59,303 nucleotides of DNA, taken from assembly GCF_900141835.1 (NCBI RefSeq), contig NZ_FQZD01000023.1:1-59303 (forward strand). The letters are read 5' to 3'. Origin of the DNA: Propionispora hippei DSM 15287 (GTDB taxonomy: Bacteria > Bacillota > Negativicutes > Propionisporales > Propionisporaceae). The notes under the pieces were generated by a model. That model was not told where the DNA came from, made no database searches, and worked only from the letters and a program-made list of their open reading frames with translations. Made by a program: the position numbers and the translations under genes. This document shows positions 9,570 to 18,410 of this stretch, one piece after another; position 1 is the stretch's first letter; each line of letters opens with the position of its first letter.

Positions 9570-10532
9570 TTACCGTTGCTCGGCATAATTGCTGATGGCT
9601 GTCGCATTGCTATAATTTGTTACCAGCACATTAATTAATTTACTATGCAGTGCGCCAATGATCGCCATGACTTTTTTCTCACCACAGGCCACGCCAATCA
9701 TTGTTTCAATCCGTTTTAACGCTTCCATTTCGATGCCGACTACCCGTTTATTGAATTCAAACCGGTCGGTATTGCCTTCAATATCATAAAACCGCAGGCA
9801 GATATCGCCAATCGCGCCGGCCTTATCCAAATTGCTGGTGTCATAGAGATTAAAGTAACCGCTGCTCATCATCGACGAGGCCGGGTCGGTAGGTGAACCG
9901 ACGCCGACTAATCCTATATTGCATAATTTCGCATAATCCAATACTTCTTTGATGCTGGTTTCTTTTAAAATTTCTTTTCTAATATTCTCGTTGCTGACTA
10001 CGGCAGGAGCGTGCAGTAATTTGAAGCTTCCGCCAAAAGCCCGGGCCAGATCAGTAATGATTTCATTGGGATGAATCTCCCGCTGTGACTGACCGACACC
10101 GCCAATAAACGGAACAAAGGTCAGATTTAATTTTCCCGGATTAGCAATATAATTTGCAATGCATTTCACCGTATTACCCATCGACACGCCAACGGTGTTT
10201 CCCGGTTTTACAATCCGCATCAAATACTCGGCAGCCGCTTTGGCAACCTGTATCGTCTGCAGCCGGTCATCCGCTTCATCCTCGACGATAATAACTTCTT
10301 TCATACCGAATAACTTTTCAATCTTTCTTTCCAGCGATTCAAAGTTATTGCGTAATGGATTGATAATTTCGATTCTGACAATTCCGGTTTCTTTTCCCTC
10401 TTTCAACAGTCGAGACACTGTAGGCCGGGAAACTCCTAAAATGCTAGCAATTTCATTTTGGGTATAGTTTTCTTCATAATACAATTTACAGCATTTTACT
10501 ATCAGCCGGCTATCATCCACAATTTTTTGCAT
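9570..10532 (-). CDS. SorC/DeoR-family sugar-binding transcriptional regulator (paralogue 2)
   Basis: 320 residues. N-terminal helix-turn-helix (about 17-45: NYTQNEIASILGVSRPTVSRLL), then a sugar-phosphate-binding domain (from about 60) with GNTVGVSMGNTVK, GGVGQSQREIHPNEI and GLVGVGSPTDPAS. The family binds phosphorylated sugars and acts as repressor or activator. It is very similar throughout to the protein at 11026-11988, so the two arose by duplication. It has its own promoter (TTGACT-17-TATAAT, 10611-10639) and heads the transcript for gutM and the PTS genes. Confidence 0.92.
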   Translation of the reverse strand: MQKIVDDSRLIVKCCKLYYEENYTQNEIASILGVSRPTVSRLLKEGKETGIVRIEIINPLRNNFESLERKIEKLFGMKEVIIVEDEADDRLQTIQVAKAAAEYLMRIVKPGNTVGVSMGNTVKCIANYIANPGKLNLTFVPFIGGVGQSQREIHPNEIITDLARAFGGSFKLLHAPAVVSNENIRKEILKETSIKEVLDYAKLCNIGLVGVGSPTDPASSMMSSGYFNLYDTSNLDKAGAIGDICLRFYDIEGNTDRFEFNKRVVGIEMEALKRIETMIGVACGEKKVMAIIGALHSKLINVLVTNYSNATAISNYAEQR

Positions 10533-10574
10533 GTTCTACAGTTCTCCTCTTTATTGATTGAAACCGAACATTTT

Positions 10575-10589
10575 TACATTTGTTCTTTA
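10575..10589. promoter_or_regulatory. Candidate operator of the polyol locus, copy 1
   Basis: Plus strand TACATTTGTTCTTTA, identical to 13814-13828. Each copy lies 21 bases downstream of the -10 box of a promoter in this locus (10611-10616 and 13850-13855). The shared sequence and identical placement suggest a site for one of the SorC-type regulators. Confidence 0.5.
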
Positions 10590-10610
10590 CTTATTCTTTT
10601 GTTTGAACTT

Positions 10611-10639
10611 ATTATAATTTAAGTTTTTAAAATAGTCAA
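10611..10639 (-). promoter_or_regulatory. Promoter of regulator 2 - gutM - PTS operon
   Basis: Minus strand TTGACT (10634-10639), 17 bases, TATAAT (10611-10616). The -35 region (TTGACTATTT) and -10 are shared with the promoters at 12104 and 13850. Confidence 0.7.
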
Positions 10640-10968
10640 TTAATTTTTTGATAATTTTCTGCTATTTTTCAAATGACAAATTAAATTTTCAATAAATTCA
10701 GTATATATCAGCACTTGTTCGTACATTAATAATACCTTTACTACTTATAATTCGCTAATATTCGTCTATTTTTTATAATTTAATCGGTAGTTTTTTGTCA
10801 AAAAATCTCTTTTTCACTATTTAACTGAATTTTCTTAATTATATTTTCTATTTAACAAAAATCTTTCCAGTTTTCTTCTTAAATGGTTACTTTTTTTACA
10901 TTTTTTCTTTTTTTTTATAATTGATAACTTTTGTTCAGTTTTATCTTGTTCTAGCACCATGGTTGAAA
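10640..10968. other. AT-rich gap without a gene
   Basis: About 330 bases, strongly AT-rich, with runs of T and A and no coding frame worth calling. It lies upstream of the promoter of regulator 2 and may serve as an upstream activating or regulator-binding region. I see no hairpin or conserved RNA in it. Confidence 0.5.
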
Positions 10969-11012
10969 CAAAAAAAAGTACCGGAACGAAGTTTTCACTC
11001 CACCGGTACTCA
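10969..11012 (-). terminator. Terminator after regulator 1
   Basis: Minus strand AGTACCGG / CCGGTACT stem with an 18-base loop, followed by a run of T. It makes regulator 1 a separate transcript from regulator 2. Confidence 0.85.
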
Positions 11013-11025
11013 CCAATTCTTTAGT

Positions 11026-11988
11026 TCAGTTTTCTTCTTTAAACGCTGCAATCTTCAAGGCATTGCTATAGTTTGTCACCAATACATTGATCAGCTTGCT
11101 GTTTAAGGCCCCGATAATCGCCATGACCTTATTTTCGCCACAGGCCACACCAATCATAATGTCAATTTTCTTCAAATCCTCAAGTTCAATACCGACGACC
11201 CGTTTATTAAAGTCAAACTGTTCGGTATGACCGTGAATATCATAAAAGCGCAGACAAACATCGCCAATTGCACCGGCCTTCTGCAGATTACTCGTATCGT
11301 TCAAATTAAAGTAGCCGCTGCCCATAATAGTTGACGCCGGATCGGTAGGTGATCCGATACCCACCAGACCGACATTACACAATTTAGTGTGGTCCAGCAC
11401 TTCCTTTATACTCTGTTCTTTGAGAATTTCTTTCTTGATGTTTTCATTGCTGACAACCGCCGGGGCATGGAGCAGTTTAAAATTACCGCCGAACGATTTA
11501 GCCAGTTCGGTAATAATTTCATTAGGATGAATTTCCCGCTGCGATTGTCCGACACCGCCAACCAGCGGCACAAAGGTCAAGTTCAGGTTCCCCTGAATAT
11601 CAATGTATTTTGCGACAGCTTTAACCATCGTTCCCATGGAAACACCGATTGTATTTCCCGGTTTCACAATGCGCATCAGATAGCTGGCTGCCGCCTTGGC
11701 TGCGTTCTTAGTCTGGAGACTAACATCTGCTTCATCTTCAACAATAATAACTTCTTTAAGACCGTATAATTGCTCCACACGCCGTTCCAGCGATTCAAAA
11801 TTGTCCTGCAGAGGATTGACAATCTCGATGCGGACAACGCCCGATTCTTTACCCTCTTTTAACAACCGCGACACCGTAGGGCGTGAAATTTCCAACAGCT
11901 TAGCGATTTCATTTTGCGTATAGTTTTCTTCATAGTACAGTTTGCAGCACTTCACAACCAACCGGCTACCATCAATAATCTTGGGCAT
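11026..11988 (-). CDS. SorC/DeoR-family sugar-binding transcriptional regulator (paralogue 1)
   Basis: 320 residues, the same length as the protein at 9570-10532 and nearly colinear with it. It has the same HTH (NYTQNEIAKLLEISRPTVSRLL), GNTIGVSMGTMVK and GLVGIGSPTDPAS. Differences cluster in the sugar-binding half (for instance GSGYFNLNDTSNLQKAG against SSGYFNLYDTSNLDKAG) and the C-terminus. It has its own promoter (12104-12132) and its own terminator. A GGGGGG site precedes the ATG. Two almost identical regulators in one locus may recognise the same operators and different signals; that is inference. Confidence 0.92.
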   Translation of the reverse strand: MPKIIDGSRLVVKCCKLYYEENYTQNEIAKLLEISRPTVSRLLKEGKESGVVRIEIVNPLQDNFESLERRVEQLYGLKEVIIVEDEADVSLQTKNAAKAAASYLMRIVKPGNTIGVSMGTMVKAVAKYIDIQGNLNLTFVPLVGGVGQSQREIHPNEIITELAKSFGGNFKLLHAPAVVSNENIKKEILKEQSIKEVLDHTKLCNVGLVGIGSPTDPASTIMGSGYFNLNDTSNLQKAGAIGDVCLRFYDIHGHTEQFDFNKRVVGIELEDLKKIDIMIGVACGENKVMAIIGALNSKLINVLVTNYSNALKIAAFKEEN

Positions 11989-12103
11989 CCTGTTACCCCC
12001 CTACAACCTTGCCACTCGCACAGGTCTATTGGCCGGCGCATCTGACTCCACCGGCAGTCTGTCCTGATTCTTTTAATCAGAATTTATTTTCATAGTTACG
12101 CTT

Positions 12104-12132
12104 ATTATAGTGTAGTCCTGCCAAATAGTCAA
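12104..12132 (-). promoter_or_regulatory. Promoter of regulator 1
   Basis: Minus strand TTGACT (12127-12132), 17 bases, TATAAT (12104-12109). It shares the flanking TTGACTATTT with the promoters at 10611 and 13850 and CACTATAAT with that at 13850. Confidence 0.7.
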
Positions 12133-12200
12133 CGTTTCGCCTGTTCTCTTAACTTAGCCCGCTTTTTTAAGACTTTCCTCTGTTCTTTCGTACATTTACC

Positions 12201-12246
12201 AAAAAGGCTGTGAATAACTTATAAAGTAAGTTACCACAGCCTTTTC
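12201..12246 (-). terminator. Terminator after the SAF-domain oxidoreductase
   Basis: Minus strand AAAAGGCTGTG / CACAGCCTTTTT stem with further internal pairing (TAACTTA / TAAGTTA) and a T run. It lies about 30 bases after the stop at 12276. Confidence 0.9.
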
Positions 12247-12275
12247 CAGTAAAAAAACCTTTGCTTAAGCAGCAA

Positions 12276-13571
12276 TTATTTGTTATACATGGCGTCCTGT
12301 TCTTTACGGAGTTTGTAAATCAAGGTAGACTGATCCAATTCGAGCATATCCAAAGTCAATAACTGGCCTTTCTTGGCGTCTTTCAGCATGCGAGCCTTTT
12401 TCGTAACCAAGCCGTAAGGCACATAGCCTTTAGCATCAGATTCCTGAGCCGTGGCAATAGAGCCATAGGTGGTATAGCCGCCGATTCCGTCGATATATTG
12501 ACCGGCTTTCAAATCGGTTTTAGCCACAGTAATACACTCACTAACCAGACCGTCAATCGGCACAATAGTAGATTCGCCGTCAATAACCGCTTTGGCCACT
12601 GTCAGCGGCGTTTCCAGATTGCACAAGTGATACGGGCGATATAAAATCCACAGCGGACCGTTACCCATGCTATGATAACGCATCTGATAAGCAATTTCTT
12701 CATTTTCTGTAGATACGGCGACAAATACGCCCGGCGCAATGCCGTTTACATATTCAACAACACCGTGTTTATTCAAAATACCGCCGTCTTCTTTCAATCT
12801 GAATAGGTCAGGCAGTTCTTTAAGTCCGGCAGCAATTCCATGTCCACCAATTACATCAGGAATCAGTCCGGTAGCATTAGACATAGCTGTCATTTCTACC
12901 ATGGTTTTAGTGCCGTCTTTGAAGGAGCAAAGCATTTTAGGACTCATTTTGCGGCGGGTTGCTTCTTCCAGAACGGTATCCGGGTTGCAGTCATAGTCCA
13001 GCTTATTGTTTTTGCCTTTCCCCATGACTTTGACATCCATACCCATGGCCTTAGCAAAACAGTATAGTTCCATAACGGCACCCGGTTCGTCACCGGCCGA
13101 GCCGGTATAAATAACGCCATGCTCAGCTGCAAATTTTTTGAGGTAAGGTCCGATAACAACGTCGGTCTCTACATTGAGCATAACCACATGCTTACCATTT
13201 CTCATGGCGTCTGTTGCCACCTTGGCACCTACGTCAGGAACTCCGGTAGCGTCAATGGCGCACTCAACCATATTAGCCTGAGAAACCAGATCGGCATTGG
13301 CTGTCGCCACATATTTTCCTGCTTCAATCCATTTATTGGCATCAGACAGCGTATCAACAATAGCGATTTGATCATCCTTAACACCGGCATAATGGAAAGC
13401 ATGCACGGCATTTTCCACATTAATATCGGACACAATGGCAGGCGTAATCCCCTGCATGAGCACCATCTGCGTCACCATACCCCGGCCCATCTGCCCCGCG
13501 CCAACGATCCCGGTGCGAATCAGTTTGCCTTCTTGCTGACGTTTTATTAACTTTTTATCCATGTTTAGCAT
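12276..13571 (-). CDS. DXR-like (DRL family) SAF-domain NAD(P)-dependent oxidoreductase
   Basis: 431 residues from the ATG at 13571, which follows AAGGGGAT; the frame is open further upstream but without a start signal. It has an N-terminal Rossmann domain (GAGQMG at 24-29), then IDATGVPDVG, NGKHVVMLNVETDVVIGPYL, GSAGDEPGA, MGKGKNN, TMVEMTAMSNATGL and a C-terminal SAF-like domain (VAKTDLKAGQYIDGIGGY). This is the pattern of the predicted homoserine-dehydrogenase-like family that includes the Brucella DRL enzyme, an alternative 1-deoxy-D-xylulose-5-phosphate reductoisomerase. Here it sits beside a polyol PTS with a shared promoter type, which suggests that it acts on the PTS product. Exact activity is inferred; other members may use other sugar or polyol phosphates. 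Confidence 0.8.
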   Translation of the reverse strand: MLNMDKKLIKRQQEGKLIRTGIVGAGQMGRGMVTQMVLMQGITPAIVSDINVENAVHAFHYAGVKDDQIAIVDTLSDANKWIEAGKYVATANADLVSQANMVECAIDATGVPDVGAKVATDAMRNGKHVVMLNVETDVVIGPYLKKFAAEHGVIYTGSAGDEPGAVMELYCFAKAMGMDVKVMGKGKNNKLDYDCNPDTVLEEATRRKMSPKMLCSFKDGTKTMVEMTAMSNATGLIPDVIGGHGIAAGLKELPDLFRLKEDGGILNKHGVVEYVNGIAPGVFVAVSTENEEIAYQMRYHSMGNGPLWILYRPYHLCNLETPLTVAKAVIDGESTIVPIDGLVSECITVAKTDLKAGQYIDGIGGYTTYGSIATAQESDAKGYVPYGLVTKKARMLKDAKKGQLLTLDMLELDQSTLIYKLRKEQDAMYNK

Positions 13572-13813
13572 AAGACAATCCCCTTTAATCTTTTTATTTA
13601 AACTTACCGGCAAGTCCATTAGCGGACTGTCTACTCTGAAATCATAATGATTCACGGTTCTTCTCCCGCATAGGTTGGTTGTCGTCAGCTTACATATGTC
13701 TGATATGCGCGCCTCTTTCGCCTCGCCTTGCGAAAAAATTCCCGGCAATTCTTTTACGCTTTCAAAGTACACAGTCCACTAGGATTTGCCGAAAGTTCAA
13801 CGACTTTTTATTT

Positions 13814-13828
13814 TACATTTGTTCTTTA
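13814..13828. promoter_or_regulatory. Candidate operator of the polyol locus, copy 2
   Basis: Plus strand TACATTTGTTCTTTA, identical to 10575-10589, placed 21 bases downstream of the -10 box of the oxidoreductase promoter. A related TCCGTTCTTTAG lies further upstream at about 13940. Confidence 0.5.
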
Positions 13829-13849
13829 ATCAAAATTATGTCCACCTTT

Positions 13850-13878
13850 ATTATAGTGTAAGATTTTTAAATAGTCAA
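13850..13878 (-). promoter_or_regulatory. Promoter of the SAF-domain oxidoreductase
   Basis: Minus strand TTGACT (13873-13878), 17 bases, TATAAT (13850-13855). The mRNA would have a leader of about 270 bases (13572-13843) in which I see no known riboswitch. Confidence 0.7.
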
Positions 13879-14061
13879 TAAAATTAAAACTAACTTTCGT
13901 TTAAATTTTAGATTTATCACTAATTCATTCTAAATAAATCCGTTCTTTAGTTTACTATTTATTTTTTACAAATGTTTTTAATAAAATCATTTATAAAAAA
14001 CCCACCTTTTTCTTTGTTACTCTATGATGTCCAAAAAGGCAGGAAGAAATTTAACCTGCAT
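13879..14061. other. AT-rich gap without a gene
   Basis: AT-rich sequence between the oxidoreductase promoter and the coaX terminator. Together with the leader 13572-13849 it makes a gap of over 500 bases. No gene is recognised; the short frames in it show no start signal or similarity. Confidence 0.5.
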
Positions 14062-14105
14062 AAAAAAACAGAAGCCGGCAAAGTAGTCTCCTACCCTGCC
14101 GGCTT
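14062..14105 (-). terminator. Terminator after coaX
   Basis: Minus strand AAGCCGGCA / TGCCGGCTT stem followed after a few bases by a run of seven T. Confidence 0.85.
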
Positions 14106-14140
14106 GCACAACGTTTTACACCGTTCGCTGTCGGTTTATA

Positions 14141-14905
14141 TTAAGAATTTCGTTCGTAAAGAATACGCAGGCCCTCCAGCGTCAGAAAATGCTCAACTAC
14201 CTGAATACTGGTCGACTCCTGGGCGATCAGGTTAGCCAAGCCGCCGGTGGCGACGACATAGGCGTCCTGTCCCATTTCAACCTTCATTCGGCGGACAATC
14301 TCATCCACCTGTCCGGCAAAGCCGAAGATAATGCCTGACTGCATACTGGCCACCGTGTTGCGGCAAATAACGCTTTTCGGTTTAACCAGTTCAATGCGCG
14401 GCAACTTAGCCGCCCGCTGAAAAAGCGCCTCAGTGGAAATTCCGATGCCCGGCGCAATGGCGCCACCGAGATAATCGCCATTTTCCGCAATAGCGCAGAA
14501 TGTCGTGGCCGTACCAAAATCGACGATAATCAGCGGTCCGCCAAACTTGGCGTGGGCCGCTACGGCATTGACAATCCGGTCGGCTCCCACTTCCCGCGGA
14601 TTTTCATAGCGAATGCAGATGCCTGTTTTAATCCCCGGTCCAACCACCAGCGGTTCCACTTTGAAGTAACGCTGGCACATTTTGATGATTGGCACGACCA
14701 ACGGCGGCACAACCGAAGAAATCATGATGGCATGGACCTCGCTGATACTGCGTCCGGCGAAACTAAACAGATTATGAATCAGCATGCCGTATTCATCGCC
14801 GGTTTTCTGGCGGTCGGTCGAAATACGCCAGTGATGAAGCAATTCCTTACCATCATAGAGACCTAACACAATATTGCTGTTTCCGATATCAAATACCAAA
14901 AGCAT
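14141..14905 (-). CDS. coaX: Type III pantothenate kinase
   Basis: First step of coenzyme A synthesis, phosphorylating pantothenate. 254 residues with the ASKHA-fold signatures of the type III family: [18 protein letters not shown] (residues 2-19, phosphate loop), [37 protein letters not shown] and [13 protein letters not shown] precedes the ATG. It lies 21 bases after birA on the same strand, and the birA-coaX pairing is common in Firmicutes. Confidence 0.96.
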   Translation of the reverse strand: MLLVFDIGNSNIVLGLYDGKELLHHWRISTDRQKTGDEYGMLIHNLFSFAGRSISEVHAIMISSVVPPLVVPIIKMCQRYFKVEPLVVGPGIKTGICIRYENPREVGADRIVNAVAAHAKFGGPLIIVDFGTATTFCAIAENGDYLGGAIAPGIGISTEALFQRAAKLPRIELVKPKSVICRNTVASMQSGIIFGFAGQVDEIVRRMKVEMGQDAYVVATGGLANLIAQESTSIQVVEHFLTLEGLRILYERNS

Positions 14906-14926
14906 ATATATCCTCCAACATTCTCT

Positions 14927-15916
14927 TTATTTACTCTTTTCCGACATTGCCGGCCGGATGGATACGTCGCCGGCAATAACCGTCTCCAGCGAACCGTCCG
15001 TCTGCACCAGCAAAGCTCCTGACGCATCAATATCCACCGCCAGTCCGCTAAACTGCTTGTCCGGTCCGACGACCTGCACGGTTTGCCCCAGCGTAACCGA
15101 CAGCCGGCGCCACTCTTTTAAGATACTGTCAAAGCCGCTCCTGCTTACCTCCAGATAGACCGTTTCCAGTTCGGCCAGTATTTCCTTCAATAGTGTTTTA
15201 CGGCAAAAAGGCCGGCCGGCAGCCTCTGCCAACGAAGTGGCAATACCGGCCAGTTCGTCCGGAAATTCGTCGGCCGCGATATTCACGTTAGTGCCCATGC
15301 CAAGTACAACATAGTTAATCGCATCCATTTCCGCACTCATTTCGGTCAAAATACCCACTACTTTTTTCCCGTTATATAAAATATCGTTAGGCCACTTAAT
15401 ACCACAGGGAACGCCGGTCGCCCGCCGAATAGCCCTGGTGAGCGCCACGGCGGTCATCAACGTACATTTGGGAGCATCATAAGGCTGAAACGGCGGCCGC
15501 AAAACAACCGACAACCAGATACCCTTGCCCCTGGGGGAAAACCAACCCCGCGCCAGCCGGCCCCTTCCGGTGCACTGGGCTTCCGCCAGCACCAGAGTAC
15601 CCTCCGGACAGCCTGCTGCCGCCAGCTTTTTCGCCTCATTGCTGGTGGAGTCAATACTGTCAAACCAGTAGATCTCTTTGCCCAGTACCTGCGTAGATAA
15701 GTCATTTTTTATCTCATCAGGCAGCAGCAAATCCGGTAATTCACTCAGGCAGTAACCCCGCCGGGGATGTGCCTCAATTAAGTAACCGTCCTGCTTTAGC
15801 GCCCGGATATGTTTCCAGATCGCTGTACGGGACACCATGAGCTGCCGTGAAATTTCCTCACCTGAGATATACTCTCCCTGATTTTTTCTTAATACATTAA
15901 GAATACTGGAACGCAT
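14927..15916 (-). CDS. birA: Biotin-protein ligase / biotin operon repressor
   Basis: Bifunctional: attaches biotin to acyl-CoA carboxylases and represses biotin genes. It has an N-terminal winged HTH (about 5-60, with GEYISGEEISRQLMVSRTAIWKHI), then the catalytic domain with EAQCTGRGRLARGWFSP (biotinoyl-AMP loop, GRGRLAR) and CGIKWPNDILYNGKKVVGILTE, and a C-terminal SH3-like domain. A GTG at 15922 lies within the GGAGGGG site that serves the ATG at 15916, so I use 15916 (329 residues). Confidence 0.95.
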   Translation of the reverse strand: MRSSILNVLRKNQGEYISGEEISRQLMVSRTAIWKHIRALKQDGYLIEAHPRRGYCLSELPDLLLPDEIKNDLSTQVLGKEIYWFDSIDSTSNEAKKLAAAGCPEGTLVLAEAQCTGRGRLARGWFSPRGKGIWLSVVLRPPFQPYDAPKCTLMTAVALTRAIRRATGVPCGIKWPNDILYNGKKVVGILTEMSAEMDAINYVVLGMGTNVNIAADEFPDELAGIATSLAEAAGRPFCRKTLLKEILAELETVYLEVSRSGFDSILKEWRRLSVTLGQTVQVVGPDKQFSGLAVDIDASGALLVQTDGSLETVIAGDVSIRPAMSEKSK

Positions 15917-16065
15917 AATCACCCCTCCTTACCCACCGCCTGCCCGATTACTCACGGGCCGGCTAACGCCACAGCCGTTCAGGTAGCCTTCTTTCCATTA
16001 TTTTCAAGAAGGTGTGGTAAAACCCGAGCGCGAAGAATAGTATTATTAATTCCCTTCTATAGAAA

Positions 16066-16090
16066 GAGAATCGCTGATTTAGTGCTTCCC
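16066..16090. repeat. Repeat family A, remnant A4
   Basis: AGAATCGCTGATTTA followed by GTGCTTCCC reproduces the outer left end and a trace of the right end of family A, with everything between lost. It is short, so a chance match is possible. Confidence 0.4.
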
Positions 16091-16168
16091 AAAAACAGTT
16101 TACTTTAAAAACGCATACAAAGTTATGATAGCATGTTTATCGATACTGAACAATACGGAGGATCCACA

Positions 16169-16846
16169 ATGTCTTTAAAAATTTTGATTGCCGACGACGA
16201 AATAAATATTTGCGAAGTAGTGCAGTTATATTTGGAAAAGGAAGGCTTTACCGTGTATACGGCTACCAATGGCGAACAGGCCATGGCGATTGAAACAACC
16301 GAAAAACCTGATTTGTTGCTGCTGGACATTATGCTGCCCAAATTATCCGGCTGGGATATCTGCCGCAGCATCGAACGTACGGTACCTGTCATCTTCCTGA
16401 CGGCGCTAAGCGCCGAAAGCGACAAAATCACCGGCTTCTCGCTGGGGGCTGACGATTATATCACCAAGCCCTTTAGTCCCAGAGAGCTGGTAGCGCGGGT
16501 TAAAGCGGTCCTGCGGCGAAGCGGCCTTTTGCAAACCGGCGGCAGCGCCCTTGAGTTTCCCGGTCTTTTAGTCAACGCCACTACACAAACCGTCGAAGTG
16601 GACGGTCAGTCGGTCACATTGACACCAAAAGAATTCGAACTGCTCTCGTTTATCACCCGCCATCCCAAAATTGTTTTTTCCCGCGAACAGCTATTGACCA
16701 ATGTCTGGGGCTATGATTTTCAGGGCGATGATCGCACGGTGGATGCCACCATTAAACGGTTGCGGCAAAAAATCAATCATTCCCACTATGCTTACGTGCA
16801 TACCGTCTGGGGGACAGGCTACAAGTTCGAGGTGACTGCCAAATGA
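16169..16846 (+). CDS. OmpR-family response regulator
   Basis: 225 residues. Receiver domain with LIADDE (7-12), phosphorylated Asp53 in LLDIMLP, T/K signature in FLTALSAE and ITKPFSPRELVARVKAVLRR; C-terminal winged helix with LTPKEFELLSFI and VWGYDFQGDDRTVDATIKRLRQKI. The frame opens at 16133, but GGAGG before the ATG at 16169 fixes the start. It overlaps the kinase gene by four bases (ATGA), so the pair is co-translated. A likely target is the secreted protein gene at 18487, whose promoter has an 11-base direct repeat. Confidence 0.94.
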   Translation: MSLKILIADDEINICEVVQLYLEKEGFTVYTATNGEQAMAIETTEKPDLLLLDIMLPKLSGWDICRSIERTVPVIFLTALSAESDKITGFSLGADDYITKPFSPRELVARVKAVLRRSGLLQTGGSALEFPGLLVNATTQTVEVDGQSVTLTPKEFELLSFITRHPKIVFSREQLLTNVWGYDFQGDDRTVDATIKRLRQKINHSHYAYVHTVWGTGYKFEVTAK

Positions 16847-18249
16847 TGCGCTCCATTTTCGGCAAGCTGCTGATCTCCCATATAGTAGTCATCATGATCA
16901 GTTCACTGGCTCTCAGTCTGTTGATGTCCTACCTGGTCCGCGGGCACTTTATCGACAATAAGCGCCGTGAATTACTGCAAAAAGGTGAAGCTACCGTGAT
17001 TCTGCTCTCCCCTTCCTTATATAACGGCCGCCTGCCCAGCGATATTACCATGAATGTTATGAGCAACCTGGCCGGTGCGACCATCTGGCTGATGGACGAG
17101 CAGGGTTCGATTATCGCCGGCGCACCGCCAGAGCATTGGGACCGCGGCGGCTTCTTCGAGACCGATCTCGAAATGATGGAGCTATTTAACGGGACTCCCC
17201 AATCCTGGGTAAGCGAAACAAGAAAGAATCGGGATCCGGCCATCGTCGTAGCTGTTCCTATTCCTGACACCATTGTCCCCACCGCCCTCTTCTTATATGC
17301 ACCTATCCTCGGAGTAAACCGAAGTGCGGAGGGTTTGGTACGCCTCATGTTCTACTCACTCTTAGTCGGCGCTTTCATTTCCGTAGGCTTAGGCTACATC
17401 ACCTCCCGTAATCTGACCCGACCGATTGCTGACATCAGCCGGGCAGCCCGCAATTTTGCCAAAGGGGATTTTAACAGCCGTACCACCGCTACAGGCAATG
17501 ACGAAATCGGCGGCCTGGGGAGGACCTTTAACAGCATGGCCGCTTCCCTGGCCCGGGCTGAGCAAAACAGACGGGATTTTCTCGCCAATGTGTCCCATGA
17601 ATTGAAAACTCCGGTGGCCTCAATTCAAGCCCTGGCTGAAACCATCCTGGATGGTCTGGCGGCCAAACCGGCTCAGCAGGAACGGTACCTGCAAACTATC
17701 GTCGGCGAATCTAACCGCATCAATCGCCTGATCCGGGAGCTTTTGGATATGGCACAACTGGAGGCCGGCGAGCTGTCGATTGTCCGACAGAAACTCGATA
17801 TAAGGGAGTTTTGGGAGCAGGAACAGGATAAATACGTTTCGCTGTTAGCCGCTAAGGCGCTATCGTTGGAAGTGGATATCCCGGCAGACCTTTCCCCAGT
17901 CTGGGCCGATCCAGACCGTCTTTCTCAGGTTTTGTCCAACCTGCTCTCCAATGCCATCCGTTATGCGCCGAAACAGTCGACTTTGACACTGACCGCCCGC
18001 TCTGTCCCTCAATTTCTTTCCATTGCGCTCACTGACCGGGGACCGGGTATTGCTCCTGCCGATCTGCCACATATTTGGGAACGTTTCTATCGGGTCGATT
18101 CGGCCCGGGCCCGCGATTCCGGCGGCACCGGACTGGGCCTTTCAATAACCAAGAAACTGGTCGAAGCCATGGGCGGCAGCATTGCCGTCCACAGTGTGGT
18201 AAACGAAGGAAGCACGTTCTCCTTTACGCTTCCCGTAGCCAGCGAATAG
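16843..18249 (+). CDS. Membrane sensor histidine kinase
   Basis: 468 residues. TM1 about 10-32, an extracytoplasmic sensor of about 130 residues (33-165) with ATIWLMDEQGSIIAGAP, a PAS/Cache-like strand, TM2 about 167-187, HAMP (188-240), HisKA with His252 in NVSHELKTPVAS, and an HATPase domain with N-box LLSNAIRYAP, G1 DRGPGIAP and G2 GGTGLGLSI. It partners the regulator at 16169-16846. No cysteine- or metal-rich sensor motif is visible, so the signal is unknown. Confidence 0.94.
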   Translation: MMRSIFGKLLISHIVVIMISSLALSLLMSYLVRGHFIDNKRRELLQKGEATVILLSPSLYNGRLPSDITMNVMSNLAGATIWLMDEQGSIIAGAPPEHWDRGGFFETDLEMMELFNGTPQSWVSETRKNRDPAIVVAVPIPDTIVPTALFLYAPILGVNRSAEGLVRLMFYSLLVGAFISVGLGYITSRNLTRPIADISRAARNFAKGDFNSRTTATGNDEIGGLGRTFNSMAASLARAEQNRRDFLANVSHELKTPVASIQALAETILDGLAAKPAQQERYLQTIVGESNRINRLIRELLDMAQLEAGELSIVRQKLDIREFWEQEQDKYVSLLAAKALSLEVDIPADLSPVWADPDRLSQVLSNLLSNAIRYAPKQSTLTLTARSVPQFLSIALTDRGPGIAPADLPHIWERFYRVDSARARDSGGTGLGLSITKKLVEAMGGSIAVHSVVNEGSTFSFTLPVASE

Positions 18250-18259
18250 TACGGCCCCC

Positions 18260-18304
18260 AGAAACCACTTCCAGCAAAAGCTTGATGTGGTTTCTGGCTT
18301 TTTC
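18260..18304 (+). terminator. Terminator after the two-component system
   Basis: AGAAACCAC / GTGGTTTCT stem with an 18-base loop, then GGCTTTTTC. Confidence 0.75.
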
Positions 18305-18410
18305 TGCCATCGCGGTGTTGCCTACCTGACGGACATCAGCCAGTTGGCGTCCGCCGTCACCAATTCCTCTAATCTTTCAAGGAAAGCTCATTATAAGTTC
18401 TATTTCTCTC

